Part shown: one piece after another, positions 17,531-25,662 of the stretch
Layout: each line of letters opens with the position of its first letter
Numbering within the stretch: position 1 is the stretch's first letter
Assembly: GCF_045287255.1 (NCBI RefSeq)
Contig: NZ_CP137142.1
Location: 1,984,001 to 2,048,000 of the forward strand
Length of the DNA: 64,000 nucleotides
From: Henriciella sp045287255
GTDB taxonomy: Bacteria; Pseudomonadota; Alphaproteobacteria; Caulobacterales; Hyphomonadaceae
Reading direction: 5' to 3'
The notes under the pieces: model-generated
The model's input: only the letters and a program-made list of their open reading frames with translations
Database searches by the model: none
Told to the model about the DNA's origin: nothing
Made by a program: the position numbers and the translations under genes

Positions 17531-17968
17531 TCAATACGCCCTATTATAGTTAAATGTCTGAAGCACGCAGCGGATCATATCACTGATCAAAAACGCTCCG
17601 ATCAGGCTATGGATCAGTATCGCCGTTGAACCATGCCAGAACCAGATAACAACCATACTGAAGATGAGAATATAATAGATATGCGCAGCACCTGCCTCAG
17701 TCTTCAGGTTCACGAGACGGTCACGTTCATCCATGCCATCCGGTGGCAATGAATCGTCCGTCAAATCCCCTGATCGCATAGCAAATATGAGTATGCCGGC
17801 CACAGAAATCCCAAACTGAACCAGGACGTAAACAACCAGCATTATCAGGCGTGGTTCGGGGACGACACCACTGCTAACCCACAGCGAAAAGGCCCAACCA
17901 AAGTAAATCGCTCCGGCCACAAAGCTAGCGATACCAACTATAATATAGTTTCGTTCCCAGAAAGACAT
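17531..17968 (-). CDS. Small DUF2178-like membrane protein, 145 aa
   Basis: Four hydrophobic helices, with a charged loop containing MDERDRLVNLKTEAGA between helices 2 and 3. The same layout and a matching loop (DEREQIILDRAGHW) occur in the upstream neighbour, so the two look like paralogues. XRE regulators paired with such proteins are common in proteobacteria, and their job is unsettled. The ATG at 17968 overlaps the upstream stop by one base (TAATG), which argues for coupled translation; a longer frame to 18133 would run through the neighbour. Family label DUF2178 is a moderate-confidence recollection. Confidence 0.7.
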   Translation of the reverse strand: MSFWERNYIIVGIASFVAGAIYFGWAFSLWVSSGVVPEPRLIMLVVYVLVQFGISVAGILIFAMRSGDLTDDSLPPDGMDERDRLVNLKTEAGAAHIYYILIFSMVVIWFWHGSTAILIHSLIGAFLISDMIRCVLQTFNYNRAY

Positions 17969-18393
17969 TAGCGTATTCCCAATCGATAAAAGCTGATCTG
18001 AAGGCAGTATTCTGCGATTTGGCCCAGAAGCAGGCTCGCAAAGCAAATATGGAAGAGTAGGTTTCCATCCCCCTGCACCCAGAAATGAAATAGGCCAGCG
18101 ACAACTCCAGCGCCCATAACATAACCCGCCCAATGACCAGCCCGGTCCAGAATAATCTGCTCGCGTTCATCCGCCGGTGCATTCGCTTCGTCAGGACTCG
18201 CAGCGCCAATAACACTCATCGCAACCGTGGATGCCACAATAATGATGACAACAAAGGCAATGACAAAAGGCATGATTGGTGGCGCTGTTTCCCCAAGCAC
18301 CCGTGAAGCATCAATGACTTTCTTGAAGTAGAATATTCCAGACAAGGCTAGGATGATGCTCATCAACCAAGCGGTTTTCTCTCGAAACGACAT
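17968..18393 (-). CDS. Small DUF2178-like membrane protein, 141 aa
   Basis: First gene of the leftward XRE operon. Four hydrophobic segments (for example WLMSIILALSGIFYF and PFVIAFVVIIIVASTVAMSV), with the cytoplasmic loop DEREQIILDRAGHWAG, similar to the downstream gene. Function unknown; the loop could contact the co-encoded regulator. A -35/-10 pair (18431-18459) lies just upstream and is interleaved with the repeated operator-like sites, which suggests autoregulation by the operon's own XRE protein. Confidence 0.7.
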   Translation of the reverse strand: MSFREKTAWLMSIILALSGIFYFKKVIDASRVLGETAPPIMPFVIAFVVIIIVASTVAMSVIGAASPDEANAPADEREQIILDRAGHWAGYVMGAGVVAGLFHFWVQGDGNLLFHICFASLLLGQIAEYCLQISFYRLGIR

Positions 18394-18410
18394 TGTCTTC
18401 TCCGATAAAT

Positions 18411-18470
18411 GTCAAAAATCTTGTACACCTCACATAGTCAAACATTTTTTACATGTCAAACATTTTTTAC
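18411..18470. repeat. Three operator-like repeats upstream of the XRE operon
   Basis: GTCAAACATTTTTTAC occurs exactly twice (18437-18452 and 18455-18470, 18-bp period). A third copy with 3 of 16 mismatches, GTCAAAAATCTTGTAC, is at 18411-18426. Each exact copy is a rough dyad (GTCAAA, 4 nt, TTTTAC). They lie between the XRE operon and lysS. Confidence 0.75.
18431..18459 (-). promoter_or_regulatory. Sigma-70-like promoter of the XRE/membrane-protein operon
   Basis: On the minus strand TTGACA (complement of 18454-18459), 17 nt, then TATGTG (complement of 18431-18436). The -35 is a perfect consensus, and the spacer is covered by a copy of the 16-bp repeat. It sits 38 nt before the start codon at 18393. 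Confidence 0.6.
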
Positions 18471-18547
18471 TTTCAATATGAATTGCCCTTTGACACTGGG
18501 CACAGCGGTGATACCTCCCGCCACTTAAACAACGGAGCAAAAGACAG

Positions 18548-20140
18548 ATGAGCGATCTCCAATCCCTCGCGGAAAACGCCAAAGCATGGCCCTTTGAACA
18601 GGCACGTGCCCTGCTCAAACGCCTGAAGGTGATGGAGAAACGTGGTAAGCCGAAACAGGGTCCTGTCGTCTTCGAAACCGGCTATGGGCCTTCTGGCTTG
18701 CCGCATATCGGGACATTTGGCGAAGTTGTCCGCACAACGATGGTCAAGACCGCCTTTGAGGCCCTGACTAGCGGGGATTATGAAACCAAGCTGATCTGTA
18801 TCTCCGATGATATGGATGGGATGCGGAAGGTTCCACCAACCGTTCCGAACCCCGAAGCGCTTGAACCCTATATGCAGATGCCGCTTACAGCGGTGCCGGA
18901 CCCTTTCGGCACGCATGATAGCTATGGCGCACATATGGGCGCGCGGCTGTGTGCCTTTCTGGACAGTTTCGGGTTTGAGTATGAATTCCTGTCCGCCACC
19001 GATTGCTACAAGGATGGCACGTTCGACCCTATGCTCCTGCGCGCGCTGGAGAAGTTTGACGACATTATGAAAGTCATGCTGCCAACACTTGGTGCTGAGC
19101 GGCAAGCGACCTACTCCCCTTTCTTACCAATCTCTCCAACCACAGGGCGTGTTCTGTATGTCCCGATGAAGGATACCAACGCGAAAGATGGCACAGTCAC
19201 ATTTGAGGATGAGGATGGCAGTGATGTCACCCTGTCGGTGACGGGCGGCAATGTGAAGCTGCAATGGAAGCCTGATTTCGGCATGCGTTGGGCCGCCCTC
19301 GGTGTTGATTTCGAAATGTTCGGTAAAGACCATCAGGACAATGCCCCGATCTACTCCAAGATCACGCGTATTCTTGGATGCGAACCGCCGCAGCAATATG
19401 TGTACGAACTGTTCCTCGATGAGCATGGCCAGAAAATCTCTAAAACCAAGGGCAATGGCATCGCGGTTGAGGACTGGCTGAAATATGCCACGCCGGAAAG
19501 CCTGTCTCTCTTCCAGTTCCAGAAGCCACGCGCCGCGAAGAAGCTTTACTTCGACGTGATCCCGAAAGCTGTGGATGAGTATCTCACCTTCCTTGAGAAG
19601 TTCCCGGATGAGGAACCAAAACGGCAGATTGAGAACCCGGTCTGGCACATTCATGGTGGCAAGCCGCCAACAGAAACCAGCCCAATCAGTTTTGCCCTAC
19701 TGCTCAATCTGGTTGGCGCTGTCCTGCCGGAAGATCGCAGCCAGCTTTGGGGGTACATTTCCCGTTATGCCCCTGATGCGACGCCGGAAAGCCAGCCCCT
19801 GCTCGACACGCTCGCAGGCTATGCCATGGCTTACTATCGCGACTTCATTGAGCCGACAAAAACCTATCGCGGTCCAACCGAGCAGGAATATGCCGCCTTA
19901 AGTGATCTTGCAGGCCGTCTGCGCAGCTATGATGGTGAAATAACGCCAGCCGATCTGCAAACACTGGTCTTCTCGGTAGGCAAGGATAATGGCTTCGCAG
20001 ATAATATCCGCGACTGGTTCACGGCCCTCTACGAAGTGCTCTTCGGTCAATCCCAAGGCCCACGCTTTGGTGGCTTCATCGCGCTTTATGGTGTGGAAAA
20101 CACCGCCAAGATGATCGAAACGGCGCTGGATCGGGCCTAA
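18548..20140 (+). CDS. lysS: Lysyl-tRNA synthetase, class I, 530 aa
   Basis: Charges tRNA-Lys with lysine. This is the class I (archaeal-type) enzyme used by many alphaproteobacteria instead of the class II LysS. The HIGH-type signature is GPSGLPHIGTFGEVVRT and the KMSKS-type signature is KISKTKGNG; CISDDMDGMRKVP is also characteristic. The length of 530 aa is normal. GGAGC lies 10 nt before the ATG at 18548. It is monocistronic, diverges from the XRE operon and overlaps the convergent EF-hand gene by 4 nt. Confidence 0.95.
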   Translation: MSDLQSLAENAKAWPFEQARALLKRLKVMEKRGKPKQGPVVFETGYGPSGLPHIGTFGEVVRTTMVKTAFEALTSGDYETKLICISDDMDGMRKVPPTVPNPEALEPYMQMPLTAVPDPFGTHDSYGAHMGARLCAFLDSFGFEYEFLSATDCYKDGTFDPMLLRALEKFDDIMKVMLPTLGAERQATYSPFLPISPTTGRVLYVPMKDTNAKDGTVTFEDEDGSDVTLSVTGGNVKLQWKPDFGMRWAALGVDFEMFGKDHQDNAPIYSKITRILGCEPPQQYVYELFLDEHGQKISKTKGNGIAVEDWLKYATPESLSLFQFQKPRAAKKLYFDVIPKAVDEYLTFLEKFPDEEPKRQIENPVWHIHGGKPPTETSPISFALLLNLVGAVLPEDRSQLWGYISRYAPDATPESQPLLDTLAGYAMAYYRDFIEPTKTYRGPTEQEYAALSDLAGRLRSYDGEITPADLQTLVFSVGKDNGFADNIRDWFTALYEVLFGQSQGPRFGGFIALYGVENTAKMIETALDRA

Positions 20141-20886
20141 CCCTCCGCGCCGGAACGTGCCTCAAAATCACTTTTATCAAAAACTACGCAAGGCTGACCA
20201 TTAGGATACCAAGCTACGATCCTATCTGGATCAGATAGCCTGATACTCCCATCCACTATCGAGTCACCAAGTATCCGAACTTCATTAACTACGAGCAGCT
20301 GCGTGTTTCTAAGATCGAATTCAACAGACGTGTGCGGAGAGTTCTGCATGTAAGTTCCCTCACATCCAAAATATGAAAACCCGGATCCGGGAGAAGTAAC
20401 GTAGGGCTTCAAGTCTACATAGACCATGCTAGCCCTGCTCACGAACTCAGCGAGATTAATTGTCCCGGATCCATCAACATCAAGTACACGAAAAATGGGT
20501 GCATCATCACTTCGAATCTCACCCCGTCGCAAGACACCATCATGATCACGATCATACTCAGTGAATAGAGCGAGCTCTTGAAGCGTCGCCCCATTAACTG
20601 GCTTATGAGCTACATTATCGCGAAGCAGAAAAGTTGCTACTGAAGCGAACCCAAAACAAATAATAATTCCAGCTACACTGAGTTTCCCAACGTTCCGCCC
20701 CGCCATCGCGCGAAGTGCATGCCATCCCTCCCGCAGGCGATCGGCATCTGCACGACGGATATAGCGCTGAATAAAGCGACGGATCACATTAGATGGCGTT
20801 TCGCCCACTTCATCGCAGGCGGCCTGAAACGCCTGCTTGTCCGTATGCGAGAGCCGAATCTCGAACCGCTCACTCTTCTTTTCCAT
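20137..20886 (-). CDS. Membrane protein with N-terminal ribbon-helix-helix-like and C-terminal EF-hand domains, 249 aa
   Basis: Unusual architecture. Residues 5-48 look like a ribbon-helix-helix DNA-binding unit (ERFEIRLSHTDKQAFQAACD, then TPSNVIRRFIQRYIRR). A single transmembrane helix follows (about 67-88), and then a periplasmic domain with two canonical calcium loops, DRDHDGVLRRGE (112-123) and DVDGSGTINLAE (136-147), and a beta-rich C-terminal part with two Cys. Positive charge before the helix puts the N-terminus in the cytoplasm. This would allow a calcium or envelope signal to be passed to DNA, but that is inference. The ATG at 20886 is chosen over the GTG at 20895. Two CACGTACGGA repeats lie upstream. 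No named family recognised. Confidence 0.65.
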   Translation of the reverse strand: MEKKSERFEIRLSHTDKQAFQAACDEVGETPSNVIRRFIQRYIRRADADRLREGWHALRAMAGRNVGKLSVAGIIICFGFASVATFLLRDNVAHKPVNGATLQELALFTEYDRDHDGVLRRGEIRSDDAPIFRVLDVDGSGTINLAEFVSRASMVYVDLKPYVTSPGSGFSYFGCEGTYMQNSPHTSVEFDLRNTQLLVVNEVRILGDSIVDGSIRLSDPDRIVAWYPNGQPCVVFDKSDFEARSGAEG

Positions 20887-20951
20887 AGTCCGCACCCGTA
20901 CAGTCCAAAGCTCTCAGAAACCCGAAAGCCGTCTCCTACCTCAAGCAAAAC

Positions 20952-20983
20952 CACGTACGGAGACAAGCGAAATCACGTACGGA
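20952..20983. repeat. Direct repeat CACGTACGGA x2, 22 bp apart
   Basis: Exact copies at 20952-20961 and 20974-20983, each centred on the palindrome CGTACG, two helical turns apart. They lie in the 146-nt space between the divergent EF-hand protein gene and DUF6065 gene, a suitable place for a dimeric regulator site. The binding protein is unknown. Confidence 0.6.
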
Positions 20984-21032
20984 CATGCGAGTTTAGCTTT
21001 GAAACCGTCTCGGAACCCCATAGACACAGCTT

Positions 21033-21845
21033 ATGGCTCAGACTCCCAACCCTCTACCGCCGAATACGGTTCGCGCCCATGTCATGCCCGGCTTGCAGGG
21101 GTTGCGCGTCGAGAATCATCTACGCACCGCGACGATCAAACGCGACTGGATGGACGCCATCCCACAGCAATATGTTTATCGCTGTATCCCGCTACTGGCA
21201 GCCAATACGATGGGCTGGGAATTGCTCAATCCTGTCACCAGCCATGTCACATGGGCAGGCGGTGACTTGACCAGCACACTTTCCATTCAGACAGAGCAGC
21301 AAAATCCATTCTCTGCCGGATCACACTTCGGGACAGGGGTCGTGACCTGGTATGTGCCTTTCCTGTTTCGCACCTCCCCGGATCTTGGCATTCTGGTTAC
21401 TGGCCCTGCCAATCATGAGCATAATCATGCGGTGCCTCTCGATGCGTTCGTCCGCACTGACTGGCTGCCTTTCCCATTCACAATGAACTGGCGCCTGACC
21501 GAAGCGAATAAGCGCGTCACCTTCAAGGCAGGTGAGCCGATTGCGCGGATCATGCCTTTCCCAATTGCCATACTGGAAGAAACCAATTTTGAAATCGTGG
21601 ACCTGCAATCGGATCCCGGTTTCCTTGCCGAGGTGGAAGCCTTTGGGCAGGCTCGCCAACGCAATGTCGCCAAACAGCAAGAAGATGCCCGCCGCGCGCA
21701 ACAAACTGGCGAAACCCTGACGGGCGAAGGGGTCTGGAATGCGCAATATGTTCGTGCCAAGGGCAAGGAAGGCGGTGGCTTTGCACCGCATCAAACGGTC
21801 TTTAGGCCCACCCTTCCAAAGGACCTGCGCGCCAAACCTGAATAG
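21033..21845 (+). CDS. DUF6065 family protein, 270 aa
   Basis: Cytoplasmic protein of unknown role, with no signal peptide or membrane helix. The family pattern is seen in KRDWMDAIPQQYVYRCIPLL followed by AANTMGWELLNPV, and in NHEHNHAVPLDAFVRTDWLPFP. The last 60 residues are charged and probably flexible (VAKQQEDARRAQQTGE). I recall such sequences as DUF6065, a family without an assigned activity; some members occur near secondary-metabolism genes. It is divergent from the EF-hand protein and 81 nt upstream of a small lipoprotein gene on the same strand. Confidence 0.65.
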   Translation: MAQTPNPLPPNTVRAHVMPGLQGLRVENHLRTATIKRDWMDAIPQQYVYRCIPLLAANTMGWELLNPVTSHVTWAGGDLTSTLSIQTEQQNPFSAGSHFGTGVVTWYVPFLFRTSPDLGILVTGPANHEHNHAVPLDAFVRTDWLPFPFTMNWRLTEANKRVTFKAGEPIARIMPFPIAILEETNFEIVDLQSDPGFLAEVEAFGQARQRNVAKQQEDARRAQQTGETLTGEGVWNAQYVRAKGKEGGGFAPHQTVFRPTLPKDLRAKPE

Positions 21846-21926
21846 CAGCTGACCCTGCACTCAAGCCCTGTTAACCCTGCTCTGTCACGCTAACCTCTCG
21901 GTGTCGGAAGAGGGAGACGACAATCC

Positions 21927-22268
21927 ATGCGCCTTGTCATGCTTACACCTTTGCTGGCGATCGCCCTATCAGGTTGTATTGTAACCCTCCCCGCCAAGGC
22001 GGTTTACAATACCGCGAAATATACAGGCAAGGCAGTCTGGTGGACCGGAAAAGGCGTTTATCAAGTTGGCAAGATGACTGTGAATGTCGCCGATGGCGCT
22101 CTGGATGGTACAGAGCGGGTTTTGCGCCTGACCATCCTCACCTCTGACGCAACAGGTTCCGTTGTTCGCACAACGCGGGAGATCAATGCCGCCGTTCTAG
22201 ATGCAGAGCTCGCCGCGATTGAGCGAAGCGGCAAAGTGACAGAGGTTTTCATTGAAACCGTCGAATAA
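21927..22268 (+). CDS. Small lipoprotein, 113 aa
   Basis: The signal peptide ends with the lipobox LSGC (Cys17), so the protein is probably lipid-anchored in the envelope. The mature part begins with hydroxyl- and Lys-rich repeats (AVYNTAKYTGKAVWWTGKGV) and ends with an acidic helix-forming segment. No family recognised; short lipoproteins of this look are common and often unannotated in alphaproteobacteria. An AGAGGGAGA ribosome binding site precedes the ATG. It lies 47 nt upstream of trpS on the same strand and may be co-transcribed with it. Confidence 0.7.
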   Translation: MRLVMLTPLLAIALSGCIVTLPAKAVYNTAKYTGKAVWWTGKGVYQVGKMTVNVADGALDGTERVLRLTILTSDATGSVVRTTREINAAVLDAELAAIERSGKVTEVFIETVE

Positions 22269-22315
22269 TCAGACAGCCCCTTCCCAAGCAGTACAAATTC
22301 GCTAAACCGCCCGCC

Positions 22316-23350
22316 ATGAGCGAACAAACTCCCTATTCTGGCCCGCAACGCATCCTGTCTGGCATTCAGCCGACAGGAAACCTCCACCTTGGCAACTATC
22401 TGGGTGCCCTGAAGAAGTTTGTGGATCTGCAAAGCGCGGGTTGGGAAGGCCTGTATTGTGTCGTTGACCTGCATGCGATCACGATGCCTTACGATGTCCC
22501 TGCCCTGAAAGATCAGACGCGTCAGATCGCGGCGGCGATGATGGCATGTGGCCTTGATCCTGATGAGTCGACCATCTTCGTACAGTCCAGCGTTCGCGCG
22601 CATACAGAACTCGCCTGGATCTTTAACTGTGTCGCCCGCATGGGCTGGCTTGAGAAAATGACGCAGTTTAAAGACAAGTCAGGTAAGGATGCCGAGCGCT
22701 CGAGCGTTGGCCTGTTTGCCTACCCGGTCCTGCAAGCGGCAGATATCCTGGTCTATAAAGCCACACATGTTCCGGTAGGCGAGGATCAGAAACAGCATCT
22801 TGAGCTCTCACGGCAAGTCGCAGCCCGCTTCAATCAGCAGTTCGGTGTGCCCGGCTTCTTCCCAGAGCCCCAACCTCTGATCGAAGGGCCTGGCGCGCGG
22901 ATTATGAGCCTGAAAGACGGGACAAAGAAAATGTCCAAGTCTGATCCAGCAGAGACCTCTCGCATCAACCTGATTGATGACGAAGCGACAATCGCCAAGA
23001 AAATCAAGAAGGCCAAGACGGACACCTTGGGCGATATGCCTGAAACGGTTGAGGCCATGGAAGGTCGCCCGGAAGTGGCTAACCTTGTCGGCATCTATGC
23101 GGCGCTCGCGGGAACAAGCAATGAAGCCGTGATCGAAGAATTTGGTGGCAAGGGTTTTGGTACATTTAAGCCTGCGCTGGCTGATCTAGCAGTTGCTCAT
23201 CTCTCGCCCATCACGACCGAGATGCGTCGCCTTCTCGATGACCCAGCTGAGATCGACCGTGCTCTCGCGAAAGGCGCAGAAAAGGCCAATGCGGTCGCCG
23301 AGCCAATTATCGAAGATGTCCGCAAAGCAGTTGGCTTCTGGCAGGTTTAA
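22316..23350 (+). CDS. trpS: Tryptophanyl-tRNA synthetase, 344 aa
   Basis: Class I synthetase that charges tRNA-Trp. The N-terminal SGIQPTGNLHLGNYLGAL carries the HIGH-type motif, and KKMSKSDP is the KMSKS loop. The regions QSSVRAHTELAWIFNC and YPVLQAADILVYKATHVPVG are those of bacterial TrpRS. The length is typical. It ends 22 nt before the convergent pxpC stop. No attenuator or T-box-like element is visible upstream; the leader is only 47 nt. Confidence 0.96.
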   Translation: MSEQTPYSGPQRILSGIQPTGNLHLGNYLGALKKFVDLQSAGWEGLYCVVDLHAITMPYDVPALKDQTRQIAAAMMACGLDPDESTIFVQSSVRAHTELAWIFNCVARMGWLEKMTQFKDKSGKDAERSSVGLFAYPVLQAADILVYKATHVPVGEDQKQHLELSRQVAARFNQQFGVPGFFPEPQPLIEGPGARIMSLKDGTKKMSKSDPAETSRINLIDDEATIAKKIKKAKTDTLGDMPETVEAMEGRPEVANLVGIYAALAGTSNEAVIEEFGGKGFGTFKPALADLAVAHLSPITTEMRRLLDDPAEIDRALAKGAEKANAVAEPIIEDVRKAVGFWQV

Positions 23351-23372
23351 AGCTGATCGGCACTTCGGTGGC

Positions 23373-24311
23373 CTAAAGGGTAAAACCGTCTAGCCACGAT
23401 CTGAGAACCTTGTTCTTCGCGGCCAAATCTTCCACGGCTGCTTCATGGCTTCTATGAAGCAGCCGCACACGGTCTCCCGGTCTGATCTGCCCGAGCAGAT
23501 GACGGTCGCAGCGAGCAATGTGTGCAATGCGCGGATAGCCTCCCGTCGTCTGGGCATCACAGAGTAGCGCAACTGGCACCCCGGAGGGCGGGCACTGTAT
23601 GGTGCCGGGATAGACGGCCGCGCTTTTCATCAAGCCATCTGAGTTCAGGTTGAGCGCCGCCCCTTCGAGGGAGACACCCATGCGTGTGCCTTGCTGGCCA
23701 GCGGTAAAAACCGTGTTAAAAAGAGCCTCATAAGCATCCGGTGTGAGCAAATGCGTTTCCGCTGAACCACATGCGCGCAAGGCGAAACTATTTGTGAAAA
23801 CGGGATGGAGCTCTGCAGGGGTTTGCAAAGTCTGCTCAGACAAACCTTTGCCAGCAAAAGTGACGGTGTCGCCTGCCTTCAAGGCCCGCCCTTCGAGCCC
23901 GCCAAATCCGGCAGGAAGGTAGGTCGAGGTGGAACCAAATAATGCCTCGGCAACAAAGCCGCCTCTAACCGCCAAATAAATCCGCATGCCCTGCTTTGCA
24001 GGCGTGATTTCCAATCTATCCCCGGCGCTCATGTGCAGCGTCTGGTGCGCAGGCAAGTTTTCTCCTGCACGTCTGATTTCGGTGTGCGCACCTGTGACTG
24101 CGACAGAACAGGCTATTTCAACCTCTACCGAAAACCCACCAAAAGTGATCTCTATTGCGGTTTCAAATAGCGTATTGCCCACCAACCGATTGGCAAGCGC
24201 CATGGATAGCGGATCGGCTGGTCCAGCATACGGCACACCTATATCTCTGAACCCAACTCTCGGCGCGCCCTGAAGCGTGCTTTGTAAGCCCGGTTGAACA
24301 ATATGCAGCAT
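23373..24311 (-). CDS. pxpC: 5-oxoprolinase subunit C (biotin-dependent carboxyltransferase-like), 312 aa
   Basis: Third subunit of the ATP-dependent prokaryotic 5-oxoprolinase PxpABC, which converts pyroglutamate to glutamate. Typical segments are LQSTLQGAPRVGFRDIGVPY, YAGPADPLSMALANRLVGN and TGGYPRIAHIARCDRHLLGQ. The start codon overlaps the pxpB stop by one base (TAATG). It is the last gene of a five-gene leftward unit (DUF2891, NRAMP-like transporter, pxpA, pxpB, pxpC). The order A-B-C and overlaps support a complete enzyme. The length is normal for the family. Confidence 0.92.
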   Translation of the reverse strand: MLHIVQPGLQSTLQGAPRVGFRDIGVPYAGPADPLSMALANRLVGNTLFETAIEITFGGFSVEVEIACSVAVTGAHTEIRRAGENLPAHQTLHMSAGDRLEITPAKQGMRIYLAVRGGFVAEALFGSTSTYLPAGFGGLEGRALKAGDTVTFAGKGLSEQTLQTPAELHPVFTNSFALRACGSAETHLLTPDAYEALFNTVFTAGQQGTRMGVSLEGAALNLNSDGLMKSAAVYPGTIQCPPSGVPVALLCDAQTTGGYPRIAHIARCDRHLLGQIRPGDRVRLLHRSHEAAVEDLAAKNKVLRSWLDGFTL

Positions 24312-24931
24312 TATGCTGCCCGAAACCGAACCCGCTGCCCCGGTTTTAGCAGGAAAGGTTCGTCCTTAGCTGGATCAAACAGGATCTCAGATGTCCGCCC
24401 GATCAACGGCCAACCGCCTGGCCCCGGTAACGCATAAATGCCGGTAAAGGCTGCACTGATGCCGACCGCTCCGGCAGGAACACGTGGCCTTGGATGGCTC
24501 AGGCGCGGGACCTCGAACCCCTCCGGAAGCCCCGAAATGTAGGAAAAGCCCGGCGTAAAACCGATCATCTCTACGGTATGAATGGCCTCTGTATGTAGAG
24601 CGATGAAGTCTGCAATGCTCAAACCGGTGTGGGCGCAAACCTGTTCAAGATCGGCCCCGACCTCGCCACCATATTCGATCCCGACCTCAATTATATTGCC
24701 GGCCTGCAAGCTCTCATCCACGGGCACTTTAACCGTATGTAGCCCTGTAGTGACGGCATCAAGAGTTGTTGGATCAAAGCGAATACTGACACTATCGAGT
24801 CCAGCAACAATGTCTTCTGCAAGGTCTTGCTGTCGCAACGCATGGGCCAGTCTTTGCGCTTCTGCTGGTGTGGAAACAGCGATTTCGAACACATCGTCGG
24901 CGACACGGCGAGGCGCTAGCTGGGGCGACAT
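24311..24931 (-). CDS. pxpB: 5-oxoprolinase subunit B, 206 aa
   Basis: Second subunit of 5-oxoprolinase (KipI/PxpB family, cyclophilin-like fold). The diagnostic motifs are GFTPGFSYISGLPEGF, HPRPRVPAGAVGI and GPGGWPLIGRT. PxpB and PxpC form the catalytic half that acts on the intermediate phosphorylated by PxpA. The start at 24931 lies inside pxpA (16-nt overlap) and the stop overlaps pxpC, so the three are translationally coupled. The length is slightly below the 218 aa of E. coli, with no missing motif. Confidence 0.92.
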   Translation of the reverse strand: MSPQLAPRRVADDVFEIAVSTPAEAQRLAHALRQQDLAEDIVAGLDSVSIRFDPTTLDAVTTGLHTVKVPVDESLQAGNIIEVGIEYGGEVGADLEQVCAHTGLSIADFIALHTEAIHTVEMIGFTPGFSYISGLPEGFEVPRLSHPRPRVPAGAVGISAAFTGIYALPGPGGWPLIGRTSEILFDPAKDEPFLLKPGQRVRFRAA

Positions 24932-25662
24932 ATCTCAACCCCTTTTTCTTCGAGCGCGGCGCGAATGACACGTGCAGCCTTGAGGGCTCCGGGTGTATCG
25001 CCATGCACGCAGAGCGTCTCAACCGGCAGGCTCAAGACCTCGCCCGAATAGGCTGTAACCTGATGATTGAGCACCATATCCAGAGCTTGCTGCGCCTGTT
25101 GTTTGGGATCGATCAGAACGGCCCCGGTTTTTCTGCGATCCCGGAGTTGCCTGTCTACCTCATAGGCCCGATCAGCAAACCCCTCTGCCACAAAGCCCAA
25201 CTCAACTGCCTTGGCCGCGCGTGTCAGCTCTGATTGAGGCGGGCCGACAAGCATTGCGCCTGGTAATTTCGCCTTGGTCACTTTGGCGACAGTCGCCGCT
25301 AAATCCGGATCACGCGCTGCCATATTATAGAGCGCGCCATGCGGTTTGAGATGTGTCAGGGGCACTTCCAGATCAGAGGCGGTCTGTTTCAGCGCCTCAA
25401 TCTGCTCTCTGAGTGCCTGTTCAAGTGCCTCGCCTCTCAGGGTGGATGCCGTACGTCCAAAATTCTCTCGATCCGGAAAAGAGGGGTGCGCCCCGGCAGC
25501 GACGCCATGCGACTTGGCAAGGGTCAGGGCTGCGCGCATGGACACCTCGTCCCCGGCATGTCCACCACAAGCGATATTGCAACTTGTGATGACACCCATC
25601 AGAGCCTCATCATACTGGCAACCCTCACCAAGGTCTGCATTGAGGTCTATCGCCTGCGCCAT
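24916..25662 (-). CDS. pxpA: 5-oxoprolinase subunit A (LamB/YcsF family), 248 aa
   Basis: TIM-barrel-like subunit that activates 5-oxoproline. Starts with DLNADLGEGCQYDEALM, followed by ITSCNIACGGHAGD, then AHPSFPDRENFGR and HLKPHGALYN, all family hallmarks. The ATG at 25662 overlaps the stop of the upstream transporter by one base (TGATG); a GTG at 25665 is a weaker alternative. The position directly after an NRAMP-like transporter is a known neighbourhood for pxp genes, and suggests that the transporter serves pyroglutamate metabolism. Confidence 0.93.
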   Translation of the reverse strand: MAQAIDLNADLGEGCQYDEALMGVITSCNIACGGHAGDEVSMRAALTLAKSHGVAAGAHPSFPDRENFGRTASTLRGEALEQALREQIEALKQTASDLEVPLTHLKPHGALYNMAARDPDLAATVAKVTKAKLPGAMLVGPPQSELTRAAKAVELGFVAEGFADRAYEVDRQLRDRRKTGAVLIDPKQQAQQALDMVLNHQVTAYSGEVLSLPVETLCVHGDTPGALKAARVIRAALEEKGVEICRPS

